A stretch of DNA of 64,000 nt. It comes from Pleurotus ostreatus/Saccharomyces cerevisiae fusant (taxonomy: Eukaryota; Opisthokonta). The first letter of the stretch is position 1, and the number at the start of each line of letters is the position of its first letter. The DNA lies in NCBI GenBank assembly GCA_024196135.1, contig JAMQCK010000096.1, positions 1 through 64,000 of the forward strand, written 5' to 3'. Shown here piece by piece: positions 52,508 to 64,000 of the stretch. Under the pieces are notes generated by a model. The model did not search any database and was not told the DNA's origin. It worked only from the letters and a program-made list of their open reading frames with translations. The translations under genes and the position numbers were made by a program.

Positions 52508-54405
52508 ATGCATCCGCGCCAATGGGGCGTCCGTCGACGCTCCTCGACCGACTCTGCAGAGAAGCACAAGGCCGGTGACCTGCGGCCCGACAGCATCATG
52601 AGGACATCCAGCAGCTCCTCGTCCTCAGACCGCCGCTCATCACACTCCTCGTCCGACTACTACTCTGCCGACCACCACAGCGTCGACTCCCGCACGTCCT
52701 CGGACTCTCAATTATGCCATCCTGCGCCGATCGCACACGCCCTTGACTCCCCTGTCCCCATCGTTCATCGCAACTCTGCTGGACTCATACAGGCCGGCAC
52801 CCTTCACGGAATTGTTGGCGAGCTCATCGCCCAAGCTAGTCAGTCCGTGTACACTCCGTCAGACCAAACCCTGACAGATGAATTCAGACGACCACTCACA
52901 ATCTGCTTCCCCACAACACGACCTGTTTACGTCGATCTTCCGCATCTATACCGACTTCACCACCCCGGAACGCATCATGCTCAGCATCGAGAAACACTTC
53001 ATCGATGCAGATACCCTACCTCCCTCAAGCCGCGCCAACCTGCAGTCCAAGTTAGTACTTGCTGCAGGTCTCAATCTGTGCTACATCCCGATGATTCCTC
53101 CTCAGCGTGTTCCGACTCATCCAAAGATGGGTAGAGAATGTTCAGGTCGCGCCTGCCATGGCAATTGTTGACCGGATGGCCGCACTTGCGCGACGCGCAC
53201 TTGCCTCGCCAAGCCCTGCAGCTCTGTTAGATCGGGTAAACGCCGCTGCCCATGCCGTTGAACAGGTCAGTCATTCCAAAACGCAGCCTTCCATCTCCCC
53301 GAGCTGACCGCTGCATTTCAGCGTCGGGTGACTCTTGCCTCTCGTGTCAGAGACGGCGCTTCGTCTCCGCACAACGGCAGTGGCGATAATGTGGCGCGTA
53401 TGCCCAGCGTAAGCTCGGGGCAAGGGGTGGCGCCCAGCGTCAAGCCCCTACGCGCTTCGGAGGTCACGCCGACTGAGCTCGCAACCGCCCTGACCCTCCT
53501 AGAGGGAGAACGGTACCACGGCATCAAGCCCGCAGACTATATCCGCTACCTGAAGCACCGACCCGCCAGTACGGCCAGTAGCTCGAATCCTAGCTTGGGT
53601 GACGCCAAGAAGCTTCGTGGCGTGCAAGCAATGTCCGCCCTCAACAATGATATCATTCACTGGGTTAAGTTCTCCGTGCTGGACCCAGAGGATGTAGAGG
53701 CACGCGCGTCTGCGATGCTCTTCCTGATCAACACGGCAGAGGTAGTACTCGCGACGCCGATTGGCTTCTTCTTAGCTGATATTGTGCTAGGAATGTCGTC
53801 GATTGCGCAATTTCAGTTCGACCACTGCAATAGCGAACGCCCTGCAATCTTCGCCTATAGAGCGTCTCCGGTACACACGACAACGAATACCAGCCACTGC
53901 CCAGCGCACCCTCGACGAGCTCGTGTCATTGCTAGATCCCAGTTCAAATCATCGTGCTTACCGGGCGGCATTGCGACAGTCCCATGACCGGCCAACGTTG
54001 CCTTGGTTAGGTCCGTTTGCCCCAACTATACCGGCTTGCAGAAAGCTCATTCGGCGAACAGCGGTTCACTTGAGAGATCTCAATGCAAGTCTCGAGCGCT
54101 ACCCGCAAGCCATCTCGGTCACACCAGATGGTGAAGCGCTGCTCAATTACGAGCGCATCGCGCGGGCGGCCGCGTGTATGGGCGAACTTCTTCCAGATCC
54201 ATCCACGCTTGCGGATCGACGACCACTTCATGAGTCGCCCCATGCCCCCGCTATTGCATATCTTAGACGTGAGTTGCGCCACAGCGCACGGAGCAGATCA
54301 AACGAGGAGTTGCTTGAACGTGCGCAAGCGTTGGCTGAGTCGGAGGAGCAAGCTCACCGTGCTCGAGCACGAGAATTGGAAGGTCTTGGATTCCGAGTGA
54401 AGTAG
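52508..54405 (+). CDS. Ras guanine-nucleotide exchange factor (REM + CDC25-homology)
   Basis: It activates small Ras-type GTPases by GDP release. The N-terminus (MHPRQWGVRRRSSTDSAEKH) is Ser-rich and disordered. The REM module is LIQAGTLHGIVGELIAQA, and a 49-nt intron joins it to NDHSQSASPQHDLFTSIFRI|YTDFTTPERIMLSIEKHFI. The next part reads FRLIQRWVENVQ. The catalytic CDC25 domain: SEVTPTELATALTLLEGERY|HGIKPADYIRYLKH, NNDIIHWVKFSVLDPEDVEA, ECRRLRNFSSTTAIANALQS|SPIERLRYTRQRIPATAQRT, SNHRAYRAALRQSHDRPTLP|WL, and after a 50-nt intron AVHLRDLNASLERYP. The protein is short (about 540 residues), with no SH3 or other module, unlike yeast Cdc25. The target GTPase cannot be told from sequence. Confidence 0.87.
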
Positions 54406-54693
54406 CTCACCTCACGATACCGACTTCGCTTACCATGCTGCGCCTGGCGTTCAGACGTTCACGTTTTGTATAACACTTGTACTTACCCTCGTCATGTATG
54501 TACTCTTACTCTTCTTCACCTTATCATTATTGCATCGCTCCTATTGATCTTCCAATGAACCGCGCCGCGATCACATCAGTGTAGAGACAAGAAACCCATC
54601 TGGGGCGAGATGCAGCGAAAGAACAGGACTAAACTAGTACATGGAGTAAGATAATGTTACAGAATCATGCGACGAGCGTTCCCATACGCGGAC
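54406..54693. other. Intergenic spacer between convergent genes
   Basis: About 290 bp, comparatively AT-rich, forming the 3' flanks of the RasGEF and MET30 genes. No feature supported. Confidence 0.4.
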
Positions 54694-56793
54694 CTAACCA
54701 GCAAAGCTCCAAACCTTGATCGTCTTGTCATCGCCCCCCGATACTATCTTGTCCTCGCCTAGAGCTATGCAGCTCACGGACGCTTCGTGACCCGCGAGCG
54801 TCGCGATGTTGCTTCCATCGTCGGGGCTCCAGACCTAGGAATCATCAGTATTGGCGTACATGGATATAGATTAGTTACGACGAACCTTGATAGTGCGGTC
54901 ATGACTACCGCTGACAATGCGCATCTTGTCCGCCGCGACCGCCCAGACACCGCCAATATGGCCGAAATGGGTGCGCACACAAGCACCCGTCTCGACATCC
55001 CAGACCTTGATGGTGTTATCGAGGCTACCCGAGACTAGCGTTGGTAACTTCGTGCGAGGCGCGGGAGAAGAGCGACCAGTGGGACCCTCCTCCGCATCGG
55101 ATCCATCGCCATCGCCACAGTCGGGAGTGAACATCAGCTTGATGCTCTGTACTTGCCCGATGTGACCCGTGAACTGGCGTACGCAGGTTCGCAGATGCAG
55201 GTCCCAGAGACGAATGCTGCCATCGTCCGACGCGGAGAACAGCATTTTGCCGGGGTCCGCGCCGCCACTGGAGCCGTTGCAGGGCGGGCCGTCGAAGACT
55301 GTTGGCGCGGCAGGACCTGCGGCGCCACCCGCAGTGCGGTCCCAGAGCTGCACCGAGTTGACCCAATCCCTATGCCCACGCAGAGTGAACGCACAGCCTG
55401 TCCGTAGATTCCACACCTTGATGGTCGAGTCTACGGAGCCACTCGCGAGGATGTTCGAGTCGAAGTTGAGACAGACGACGCCTTCCGTATGCCCGAAGAG
55501 CGTGCGGATGCATGTACCGCGACGCCAGTCCCAGACCTTCAGCGAACAGTCCATGCTACCAGTGATGAGCTTGTACTCATCAAACTGGAGAGCGCGGATG
55601 GCGCGCGTGTGACCGCGAAGAACATGAAGTTCAAGACCGGTTTCGAGATTCCAAACGCGCGCGGTTCGATCATAGGACCCGGTGATGAGGACGGGAAAGG
55701 CAGGATGAGTGAGGTTCTCGTTGAATTGCAGGCACATGACTCCGTCGGTGTGGCCCTCCAAAGTGCGCACCGTACAGCGTCCGCGCCTCCAATTCCACTC
55801 GACCGTCATACGTTCGCTGTAGACCTCCTTCCATGGTCGGGTCGATGACGGGGACAACCGGCCAGGAGACGTCGGTGCGATCAGTGATAAGGATGCACGA
55901 CGGGAAGACTCGGCAGCCGACTCTTCATGGCGGTGATTATCCTGGGACGGAGAGCTGGAGCGTTGCCGCTTCGGCGGCTGCTCTTCGAGGTCGGGGCTGT
56001 CCTCGCGCGGTCGCTTGACGGAGAGGGTGCAGCCGTGAGGGCTCGAAACGGGGTCGGAGGCGCCTGGTACCGGCGTCACCGATTGGGCTCGGTAGAGACG
56101 CTTCTTGTCCAGGAGGGGCAGGCCCCAGCCGCACTTATGACATTTCTGTCCGATGTGCTGCTCGCAGATGCCCCGCCATAGGATATCATCGTCAGCGAGG
56201 GCCTTCCACCTTCGCGAGACCTGTGCGGCTCTGCACAATGAGGTCGCGTCGAGATAGCCCAAGATCTTGAGGCCGATCTCGCGAGGCAGTACGGCAAACG
56301 GGTCGATGCGAATAAGGTGCTGGAGGGAGTCTGCGAGGAGCGACAGTTGGGAGAAGCAGCAGAGTGTGAGGAGCCCTTGGAGAATGATAGCCCTCCGTGC
56401 ATGCGACGACGACGAGAACTGGGACCAGACGGCCGTCACGGCCTCTCGCTCTTCGACGGGCAGTGCGTCTAGGGACTAGGGGGAGTGAGTCGATGAACTG
56501 GGGGACCCGAACAGTGCACACACCTGCTGCAGCTTCATGTTGACCCCTTCATCCGCCATCCTCTGGTGACGAACGCATAGCTTGCGAGACGGGGCAGTGG
56601 ACTTGAGGGACGGGTAAGGCTTTGGTAGTATCATTTTAGAGGATTCGACGCTGGCCGCATCGGTCTCGTCTATGACCGTCGAGGGGCCATCGGTTCGGTT
56701 GTTGTTGTTAGCTGAGTCGGCGTCCTCGCTGGATGCGCGGGCAAGTCGGGGGGCGGGTAGCGTATCGCAAAGGTATGATTTTGGGGAGTCCAT
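54694..56793 (-). CDS. F-box/WD40 SCF adaptor, MET30/sconB homologue (sulfur controller)
   Basis: The substrate receptor of an SCF ubiquitin ligase; in yeast Met30 and in Aspergillus SconB it restrains the sulfur transcription factor when sulfur is plentiful. MDSPKSYLCDTLPAPRLARA begins a disordered N-terminus; then CVRHQRMADEGVNMKLQQ and LDALPVEEREAVTAVWSQFS, a family-specific segment; then the F-box IRIDPFAVLPREIGLKILGY|LDATSLCRAAQVSRRWKALA and CEQHIGQKCHKCGWGLPLLD, the C..C Met30/SconB hallmark. Seven WD40 repeats follow, each with GH...D and a W-D/N end (GHTDGVMCLQFN, GHTRAIRALQFD, GHTEGVVCLNFD, GHRDWVNSVQLW, GHIGQVQSIKLM, GHIGGVWAVAAD, GHEASVSCIALG). A long insertion lies in repeats 4-5. 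Stop at 54694-54696. Confidence 0.94.
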
Positions 56794-57131
56794 GGGGGGC
56801 AGGACGTGCTGGGTCTGGAAGAGAAAGGTTTATGTATTCGTGCTCGCGGTTGATGCCACCGTTTGCACGAGATGTCGCAATTCACTCAATAGGAAGGTGC
56901 AATCCCCATTCGGCCTTGATCATCTCTGGCGTGCTCGCTGCTAACTTCCGAACATGACAGTCACTAAGCGCTCTTTTGATCTTCTCGGCAATAGCACAGT
57001 ATGACTATGGTACACATTCGACCCACAAATGTCGTCACGTACGCGGGGTTCAGAAGCACGAAGACAAGGCAGGCAGATACGTTATAATACGGGCTCACTA
57101 CACATATACACTATGATATCCTCCTCGGCCT

Positions 57132-58565
57132 TCAGTCCAGTGTGATCTTCATGTCCTCGAGTGGTATAGGTACAAAGTTGTCAAGGTCAATCTGCCGCGA
57201 AGCCAGCTCCGGCAAGCAATGGGGCGGCACCAGCTGGTGGTTGAGATCCGGCCTCACGGATAATTCTGCCGTTGTCATCAGTGATCCCGCTTTGTAGTCG
57301 TTCGAGTCGCTTGGCAAGCTCACCTTCGCGCGTGAAGTTGAACAATGGAGGGAAGTCTTTGCCGTTCGGCATCCGAGCACCCTCGACACGTAGCTCGTCA
57401 AAGAAAGGATGAACCATAGACTCCACTGCGCTCAGGCGCGCGCTTGGGGTGTATTCGAGCAATTTCGACACCAAGTCGATCGCCTCCGGAGACGTCCGCG
57501 GCCGGAACACCTGCAAATCTCGGTCAGGGAAGAGAGTCGAGATCGAAGGGGAAGCACATACTTTCGAGAATGGGTGCGGCTTGATTTGGGGAAACTTGTG
57601 CTCCATGTAGTTCGGGTTCATCGTCTTGATCTGCTCCCGTGTCGGCGTCCCAAGCACCTTGATGATCTCGACGAGTTGGTCGATACCACTCTCGCCCGGG
57701 AATAGGGGTTGACCAAGCATCAGCTCAGCCATCACACATCCCGTCGACCAGATGTCTGCGCGACACCCAAAGATCAGTCTGTCTTCTATCCTGGTCACGC
57801 GCGACACATACCGATGTTGGTCGTATAGTTCGTCGCCCCAAAGATGAGCTCCGGCGCTCGGTAGTAGCGCGAGCAGATGTAGCTCACGTTCGGCTCGCCC
57901 GCGACGAGGATCTTCGCGGAGCCAAAGTCGCACAGCTTGAGCACACCCGTTGCCGGGTTGAGCAACAAGTTCTGCGGCTTTATGTCTCGATGGCAGATGC
58001 CGACCGAGTGGATGTATGCCAGGGAGCGCATCAGCTGATACATGTACAGTTTGATTTGGAGCATGGGCATGGGCTGCTTGAGTTTGGCGTAGTGACGACT
58101 CGCGCGGTAGACGGTCTCGGGGACGTATTCGAGCATCAAGTTCAAGTACACTTCGTCTTTCTACGACAGCGATTGAGCACGATCCGCAGAAAGTACACAG
58201 AAGGAGGATGCGTACCTTGTCACCATTGGAGTAGAAGTATGCCCTTAGATCGACGACGTTTGGATGGGACATAAGCTTCATTATCTGCAGTTCCCGATTC
58301 TGACATGACGCATGAGGACGTGGGCTGGGATACAGAATTGTCTAGGACGTACCTTGAAGCGCTTATCCTGCAGAACCTTCTTGATCGCGATGTCGCCTCC
58401 GGTCTCTTCACCGACTAGCTTGGCCTGGAAAACGACGCCAAAAGAGCCATTGCCGACGATCTTGCAGCCGGAGTAAGACATCTCGCGCGTCTCGCCAGTC
58501 TTGCCATCGGAGGCGATGACTTTGACGACCTTGTGGGGGTCGTCGATAGCTTTTGAGGAGGACAT
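57132..58565 (-). CDS. Glycogen synthase kinase 3 family protein kinase
   Basis: A CMGC Ser/Thr kinase. The start [20 protein letters not shown] is followed by the glycine loop [14 protein letters not shown], the catalytic Lys in [54 protein letters not shown], the [11 protein letters not shown] catalytic loop, LCDFGSAK (DFG), and [26 protein letters not shown], in which the SYICSRYY tyrosine is the activating autophosphorylation site and the Arg pair binds primed substrates. Then come [64 protein letters not shown] and [24 protein letters not shown], ending [18 protein letters not shown]. The bar marks the last intron; reading through it gives a false C-terminus. About six introns. Confidence 0.97.
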
Positions 58566-59255
58566 GGGTGGAGAGGGAAAAGTAAGAAGGCAAGTTTGGA
58601 AATAAGATTGATCAGCTGTGCTGCCAGACCCGAATAGGTGAACGCACGAGATATCTTGACGCCGTTTATGGGTCCAGGATTGGCCATGATTGCGCTCGCC
58701 TACGGTCTACTGCTGTCTGTACGCTGTTGGGAACGATGGCGATGAGACGGGGAGGGGACGACAACAATCTGGGGACTCCTTTGCTGGGCGTTCTGGACTG
58801 CTGTCTCGTCAGGTGACGCTTCTGGGGCAAGGCAGCAACCAAACAAGTCACAACGATAGCGCGCGGCGATGACGTGAGAGTCGAAGGACGCCCTATCGAC
58901 TGTGGCGCCGCTGTCAACACCACCATGCCCCCCTCACCGACGTACACGACGGCCACCCACTGCTATACGGTGCTGATCAGGTTCGGACGGTACCCCGCAT
59001 CACCAAAAGCCTCCGCCTTCACGGTGGGATGCAGTGGCATCGCCCTGATCCATCCAGACCTCGCCACATCCGTCCATTGCATTTCTCGATTTCTGGTAAA
59101 CGTATTATAATACAGAGGGTGATCAGGAGAGGACAGGAGTGAGCGGGGTATAACGTCCAGACTAATACGTAGGTAGACGCCCCCTCATCATAGATACAAA
59201 GTCAAACCACCTGCAAGCCATGGTCTACTGCGGGTTCTGAGCGCGAAGGAAGGTA
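58566..59255. other. GSK-3 leader and intergenic region
   Basis: About 690 bp. A minus-strand ATG at 58687 begins [13 protein letters not shown] and could be an upstream alternative first exon or a uORF of GSK-3. The rest holds the GSK-3 promoter and the 3' flank of ATG8. No separate gene supported. Confidence 0.45.
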
Positions 59256-59850
<595 letters not shown>

Positions 59851-60118
59851 CGTGGGCAGTCAGTGTCCTTCAATGGTTTGACGGGGAGTTCAGAAAGAGC
59901 GTATGCCAGGAGGTCGGCAGATGATGATGGTGGAGGGCAAGGACAATAGATGCGCTTGCGCCTCGTTGCGCTTCATAAGCTGTTAGCCAAGCAAGACCAA
60001 ATATGGCTGCAGTCGACCCGCTTGCACTCATCGGCCAATGCATGAGCGTCACTATGACTGTATTGCCCGCTGTACCCAGCATTACCAGTAGGTTGATCTA
60101 CTCTCAAGTAGCTAGTCG
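59851..60118. other. Intergenic spacer
   Basis: The ATG8 promoter side and the 3' flank of the RAD57-like gene, about 270 bp. Nothing else supported. Confidence 0.4.
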
Positions 60119-61646
60119 TTATGGTAAGTCCAACAATTCGTACAGGTCGTCTGGCATCCCTTCTGCAGTAGACGCCCACAGGTGATCATCTTCGGCATCC
60201 TCTCCTTCAGCGAAGGACTCATCTTCTGCCACCGTTTCCTCCGTATTTCTGGCGTATCCAATGTCCAGCGGAACGATGCCATCTGGAGACGCTACGCGCG
60301 GCCTTGTATCAGCCGTTTCAGAGGTAGGCACCCTACGTGAAGGCATGATGCGAGAATCGGTGGGAGTCCCCAAAGGCTCATCTATTCCCGGAAGAGTGAC
60401 CAGTCCCTCGGAGGTAATGATATAATCCAGAGATTTAGGACTGCCGACAGAGCTGAAGATGACTGTTAAGCGTCGTATGCGATGGAAGTCATCTTCCGTG
60501 TCGTCCGAAGGAGCATTGACTCCGGACGATGTCCGTGTACGTTTGCGAGGTGCAATATTGTCGACGGCGCGTCGTCTATTCGTCCGAGTCAACATGATCC
60601 GAGCGTTCACTTGGTTGGCCCACACGAGTCCAAGACTAGCTTCCTTCCGATCCTCCCCAGGTATCGTCTCTGCGCGTCCGAAGAAGCGGGCCTGCTCGGA
60701 GTAGAGCAAGTCTGCCAAGTTTGTTGACAGGCGAACAGTAGCGGGACGATCTATGGCTTCAATGACTTCGTTGAGCACAACGACGGCGACTCCATGGGCA
60801 GAAGCGATGGCATGCAACTTGGCTGAGATTTCAGTCAGGTGTCTGGCGCGCTCAACCAGCGTGTGTGATGTAGTCCTTTCGGAGACATGGAAGAGTTCGC
60901 CTAGGGCATCGATGACCAGCAGCTTGACGGGCTTCTTGCTGCGGCTTGCGCTAAGTTCTCGCATGAACGCCGGGAGCGTCGTAGTCAAGACGTTGAGCAG
61001 TCCAGGTATAGTGGGCACGGACATCGTGTGCACGTCGTCTAGGCTGCAGTCGGAAGAGGACAGCACCGGATGCTCTTGCAGTATCTGATGGAGACGCCCG
61101 GTGGGCAGCTGAGCCGAAGTCTTGATGTAGCAGCATGAGCCATCGAGGCCGCGTCTCTCGCCAGGTAGCTGAATGCTCAAAGATAGTTGAAGTCCAACTT
61201 GCGTTTTGCCAGCCGCGCTGTGTTTCGAAGTGAGCAAACGACCCTCGACTGAACGTCCTCGCTTAAGACTGCCTGACCTCTCGCCCACGATTTCCCAGAG
61301 CATCCCGGTACGAATGCCACCTCCCAAGGCAGCGTCCAATTGGTTGTCTCCCGTCGTGAAGATCCCAGCGCGCTCCCTAACTTGGCTGAGGGGAGCAATC
61401 TCGGGAACGTAGTCGCGACAGACGGCGTCTATCAGTTCAACGACCTCTATCGGGGTGAGCTTGCATCGTTTGACGATATTTTCATTTGTGGAGAGGAGGA
61501 GGTCGGAGACGCTGTTGAAGTTGCCTGCTCAATTAGCACACTAGCTTGAAGTTCATCAACTCGAACGCACCTCTTTTTATTGCTTGGCGCTGAGTAGGGG
61601 ACAGTATTTCGATCGCTGAGAGCAATGTTTCGCCAGAGAAGAACAT
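60119..61646 (-). CDS. RAD57-like RAD51 paralogue (homologous recombination)
   Basis: A RecA-fold ATPase that assists Rad51 filament assembly. Exons give MFFSGETLLSAIEILSPTQR|QAIKRG, then NFNSVSDLLLSTNENIVKRC, LTPIEVVELIDAVCRDYVPE and ERAGIFTTGDNQLDAALGGG|IRTGMLWEIVGE. A 60-nt intron joins GES to AAGKTQVGLQLSLSIQLPGE, so the Walker A box reads GESAAGKT. Further: GSCCYIKTSAQLPTGRLHQI, LSSSDCSLDDVHTMSVPTIP, Walker B KLLVIDALGELFH, VAVVVLNEVIE, and SLGLVWANQVNARIMLTRTN|RR, a strong Rad57-type signature. The C-terminal extension is acidic, ending MPDDLYELLDLP. The first codon is uncertain: the ATG at 61646 is in frame, but another short exon upstream cannot be excluded. Confidence 0.86.
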
Positions 61647-61866
61647 CAAGTCGACGCAAGCTAGGTGGAGGACGACTCGCGCGACGACAATTATGGCGGA
61701 AAGCGCGATGAAGATGAAGGTCAGAGGCAACTGTATAAGATCTCGTTCATCACGTCGTGGACGTCGCCGCTGATCTCTTCGGTCTTCCGATCATACAGCT
61801 ATGGAAACATGCGATGATGAATGCTCGTCCACAGTGAAGATACAGTACAATATGAAGATACAGCCG

Positions 61867-62877
61867 CTACATCATCCTTCGTGGGGTCGCACCAGGCGGC
61901 AAACCGCCCATGCCCATGTTCCCCATACCCATGCCTCCGGGCATGTTCCCGGCCATATTCGCAGGCATCCCGCCCATCCGACCTATGTTGTTCATGCCCA
62001 TGCCCATATTTCCCATACCTGCCATTCCCCCACCCCCGCCCATTCCTCCGTTCAGGCCCATGCCTGGGTTGGGCAACCCCCCTGGGCCGCCCATCCCCGC
62101 CCCAAGTCCCCCGCCCCCCAGGCTCATTCCAGCTCCCATGCCCATCCCTGCGCGCATTGCTGCTGGAGACATGCCCGCAGGGAACCCACGCATGCCTCCA
62201 ATGACTTGGTCGCCCATGTCTGGACGCATGCCTGGCGGCGCGCCACCCATGCCACCCATTCCCATACCCATATCCCGAGGGGGTGACATTCCAGCTCCGC
62301 GTGCAGCTATCATATCCATGTCTCGGCGGGCAGCCGAAGCAGCGGGAGGCATGGGGGCCTGTGAGCTCCCGCGACTACGGTGTGAACGGCGTACAGTGAT
62401 AGTGGACGCGACGTCTTGGGAGGATGTACTTGGCTCTTCGTCTTCTTCGACACCGAGGGCCTGCCGTGTAGATGCTAAAAGGGAAGTGGGGTCGTAGTAA
62501 AGGTCGGAGTATACGTCGACGTGGAATCTGGGGGCTTGGGTGAGAGGTCGGGCGAATGAGCTCTAGAGTAGTAGCACGCACTGCTGAGTCCCAATATCCC
62601 ACTGGGGTCCACGCTCTGCACGCGCAGTCATGAGAAGGGAGTTCCATTCAGATGCGCTTTCCTTGACAGAAGTTAGAACAGGCAATTCACCAATTGAGGG
62701 ACACGGACGCACCACGGCACGGGCCACTTCTTCGCTGGGCGTTTGCTCCAGCTGGACGTTCATGTCCTCATCTTTGGCTGCGGCGTGCACTTTCGCCGCC
62801 AAATCCTTGCGGAGGATGTCTGCGTTGTGTCGGGGAACTTTGACGACGATGTCACGAACGGGGCGACCGGGAGCCAT
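61867..62877 (-). CDS. Met/Gly-rich C-terminal tail protein, function unknown
   Basis: Two exons. Exon 1 starts MAPGRPVRDIVVKVPRHNAD and runs through KVHAAAKDEDMNVQLEQTPS and SASEWNSLLMTARAERGPQW|DIGTQQ. A 54-nt intron joins it to FHVDVYSDLYYDPTSLLAST|RQALGVEEDEEPSTSSQDVA. The last ~150 residues are a striking low-complexity tail made almost only of Gly, Met, Pro, Ala and Asn (GMGMGGMGG, NMGMGMNNIGRMGG type units), ending GLPPGATPRRMM. No domain is recognised in the first 150 residues. Tails rich in Met/Gly can bind copper or drive condensation, but this is only a possibility here. The splice restores a continuous frame, supporting a real gene. Confidence 0.68.
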
Positions 62878-63157
62878 GACAAAGAGACCGATGCACTAAG
62901 GGTCCCGCAGACGGGTTTCTGGCGAGTATTATTCGGGTTGGTAGAGGACGTGCGAGTGAATGGTATGTAGAGTGCGGACGGGGTTGAGGGCCGAAGACAA
63001 GGCAAACTCGTGAGAAAATCACCGTAATTATTGCAGTCCAGTCTCATGCCGTGAAATCACTCTTCTGTCCAGTTCGCGCAAGAAACTGCAATAGATGAAC
63101 TAGCATTTTTTATAGCTACGTGTGTAGGGTATGGCCATGGGCAGGGAAGTTCGCTCG
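62878..63157. other. Intergenic spacer
   Basis: About 280 bp between the Met/Gly-rich protein gene and the 3' end of the mannitol-1-phosphate dehydrogenase gene. No feature supported. Confidence 0.4.
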
Positions 63158-64000
63158 TTACAGTTTATGCTGCTGCCGCAACTCCCTGTAAGCGTCTAGT
63201 ACAGTGACTACATCCTCGTCATCCTTGTCGACGCCGAGGATGTCCACTACGACCTTCTCAGGCCCATCTTGAGCGATGCGGTTTTGCAGTTCTTTGGCTT
63301 GTTCGTCGTCGTCATTCTTGTACGCCAGAGCGGCGGCGATCCCTGAGTAGACAATGAACGACGCAATTCAAGGCGAGTATGAAGATAATCGTACCTTGTA
63401 GCAGGTGTCCCCTGTTTAGACCCATTTGTCTACACATCGTGGTTGGGCCGACAAGACGATCGTTAGGCTTCAACTTCCGTAGCGGTTCGCGCCCGACGCG
63501 CCAAGGGACGTCCGGGACATCCTTGTTATGGAAGCGAGCCAAAATAATGTCAATGTAGCGGGCGTGCTCTTCCTCTGTGAACCCATGTTCACGGCGAAGA
63601 GCGGCACCGCTTTCTTGCAGAGCACCATGAACAATGGGGTAAATTTCTGTATCGCTGATCGCTGATGCGATGGACTTGTGTCCCTTCAATGCGCCGAGGT
63701 AAGCCGTGATGGCATGGCCCATGCTGAAAGGGCACTGAGTCTCGCCAAGATAGCGACTGCAAAGATCACACGTACTTTAGAGAGAAGAGCTTGCGCTGAA
63801 TGTACTTCTCGAGGTTGCTGGTGGGCTTCATACCGCCGATGTCGACGTCAGGATCGGTCTTCTTCAGCGAATGCATGTCTACGTCCCATTCATAGAAGGA
63901 TTCGACACCAACGTCAAGCGATGTGTCATCTGTGGATGGTTCTGTTCGCAGGTGTTGGTGCTCGGCTCGAAAGACAAGGCAGCAGGGTTTACACACCAGG
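63158..64000 (-). CDS. Mannitol-1-phosphate 5-dehydrogenase, C-terminal part (5' cut by window edge)
   Basis: A polyol-specific long-chain dehydrogenase that interconverts fructose-6-phosphate and mannitol-1-phosphate with NAD(H). Visible, from the right edge: PSTDDTSLDVGVESFYEWDV, GGMKPTSNLEKYIQRKLFSL|N, then MGHAITAYLGALKGHKSIAS|AISDTEIYPIVHGALQESGA, ALRREHGFTEEEHARYIDII|LARFHNKDVPDVPWRVGREP, LRKLKPNDRLVGPTTMCRQM|GLNRGHLLQ, and a last exon ending ILGVDKDDEDVVTVLDAYRE and LRQQHKL. The K/N-x-x-H catalytic region around KLFSLNMGHAITAYLG, the AIxDxEIxxIVxGAL helix and the GPTTMCRQ loop identify the family. The NAD-binding N-terminal domain lies outside the window. The stop is at 63158-63160. 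Visible introns are 40-60 nt. Confidence 0.87.

Noticed and set aside
57187..57330. GSK-3 C-terminus read through the last intron (ending in [10 protein letters not shown]).
   Set aside because: Splicing the intron gives the conserved GSK-3 ending ELSVRPDLN...[12 protein letters not shown], so the read-through frame is false.

Overview
This is nuclear DNA from a filamentous basidiomycete, most likely an Agaricomycete. Almost every gene is cut by many introns of about 50-60 nt with GT...AG ends. The DNA is GC-rich and the genes lie close together on both strands. The gene set includes families typical of mushroom-forming fungi: a DUF6534-type membrane protein, a P450 resembling the O-methylsterigmatocystin-oxidoreductase-like group, and laminarinase-like GH16 enzymes. 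I cannot name the species. All gene models were spliced by eye, so internal exon ends can be off by a few bases and terminal exons are the least certain.

Layout. 1-13 kb: the tail of a LINE ORF1/Gag-like ORF, a TPR protein, a STRAP-like WD40 protein (minus), a 2.6 kb stretch with no recognised gene, a sulfate permease, a mitochondrial TACO1/YebC-type translational activator and an NTF2-like protein. 13-25 kb: an EST1/SMG6-like protein with a PIN domain, the divergent pair QCR7 / nucleoside diphosphate kinase, an RluA-family tRNA pseudouridine synthase, and ribonuclease Z (minus) with long polypurine introns. 25-36 kb: a large disordered protein, ER glucosidase I (GH63, minus), a PLP serine/threonine dehydratase, and the divergent pair PET100 / DNA polymerase delta subunit 2. 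36-48 kb: two tandem GH16 glucanases, the divergent pair SNF8 (ESCRT-II) / HID1, and a P450 (minus). 49-64 kb: a DUF6534 protein, a small protein with a repeated RRVR..PGG motif, a RasGEF, then a run of minus-strand genes: MET30/sconB, GSK-3, ATG8, RAD57, a Met/Gly-rich protein, and a mannitol-1-phosphate 5-dehydrogenase cut by the right edge.

Most of the window is conserved housekeeping DNA. There is no secondary-metabolite cluster, no intact transposon, no CRISPR array and no rRNA or tRNA gene that I can support. Functional links are modest. The sulfate permease is a classical target of the sulfur circuit that MET30/sconB controls. QCR7, PET100 and TACO1 all serve respiratory complexes. ATG8 and SNF8 serve vacuolar degradation. 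RAD57, POLD2 and the EST1-like protein concern DNA or RNA maintenance. The parts most worth a second look are the ribonuclease Z locus (alternative starts, R/G/D-rich tail, polypurine introns), the P450 with a 672-nt last intron across its haem region, the long G runs in the glucosidase I gene, the 765-residue disordered protein, and the 72-bp SNF8/HID1 spacer.
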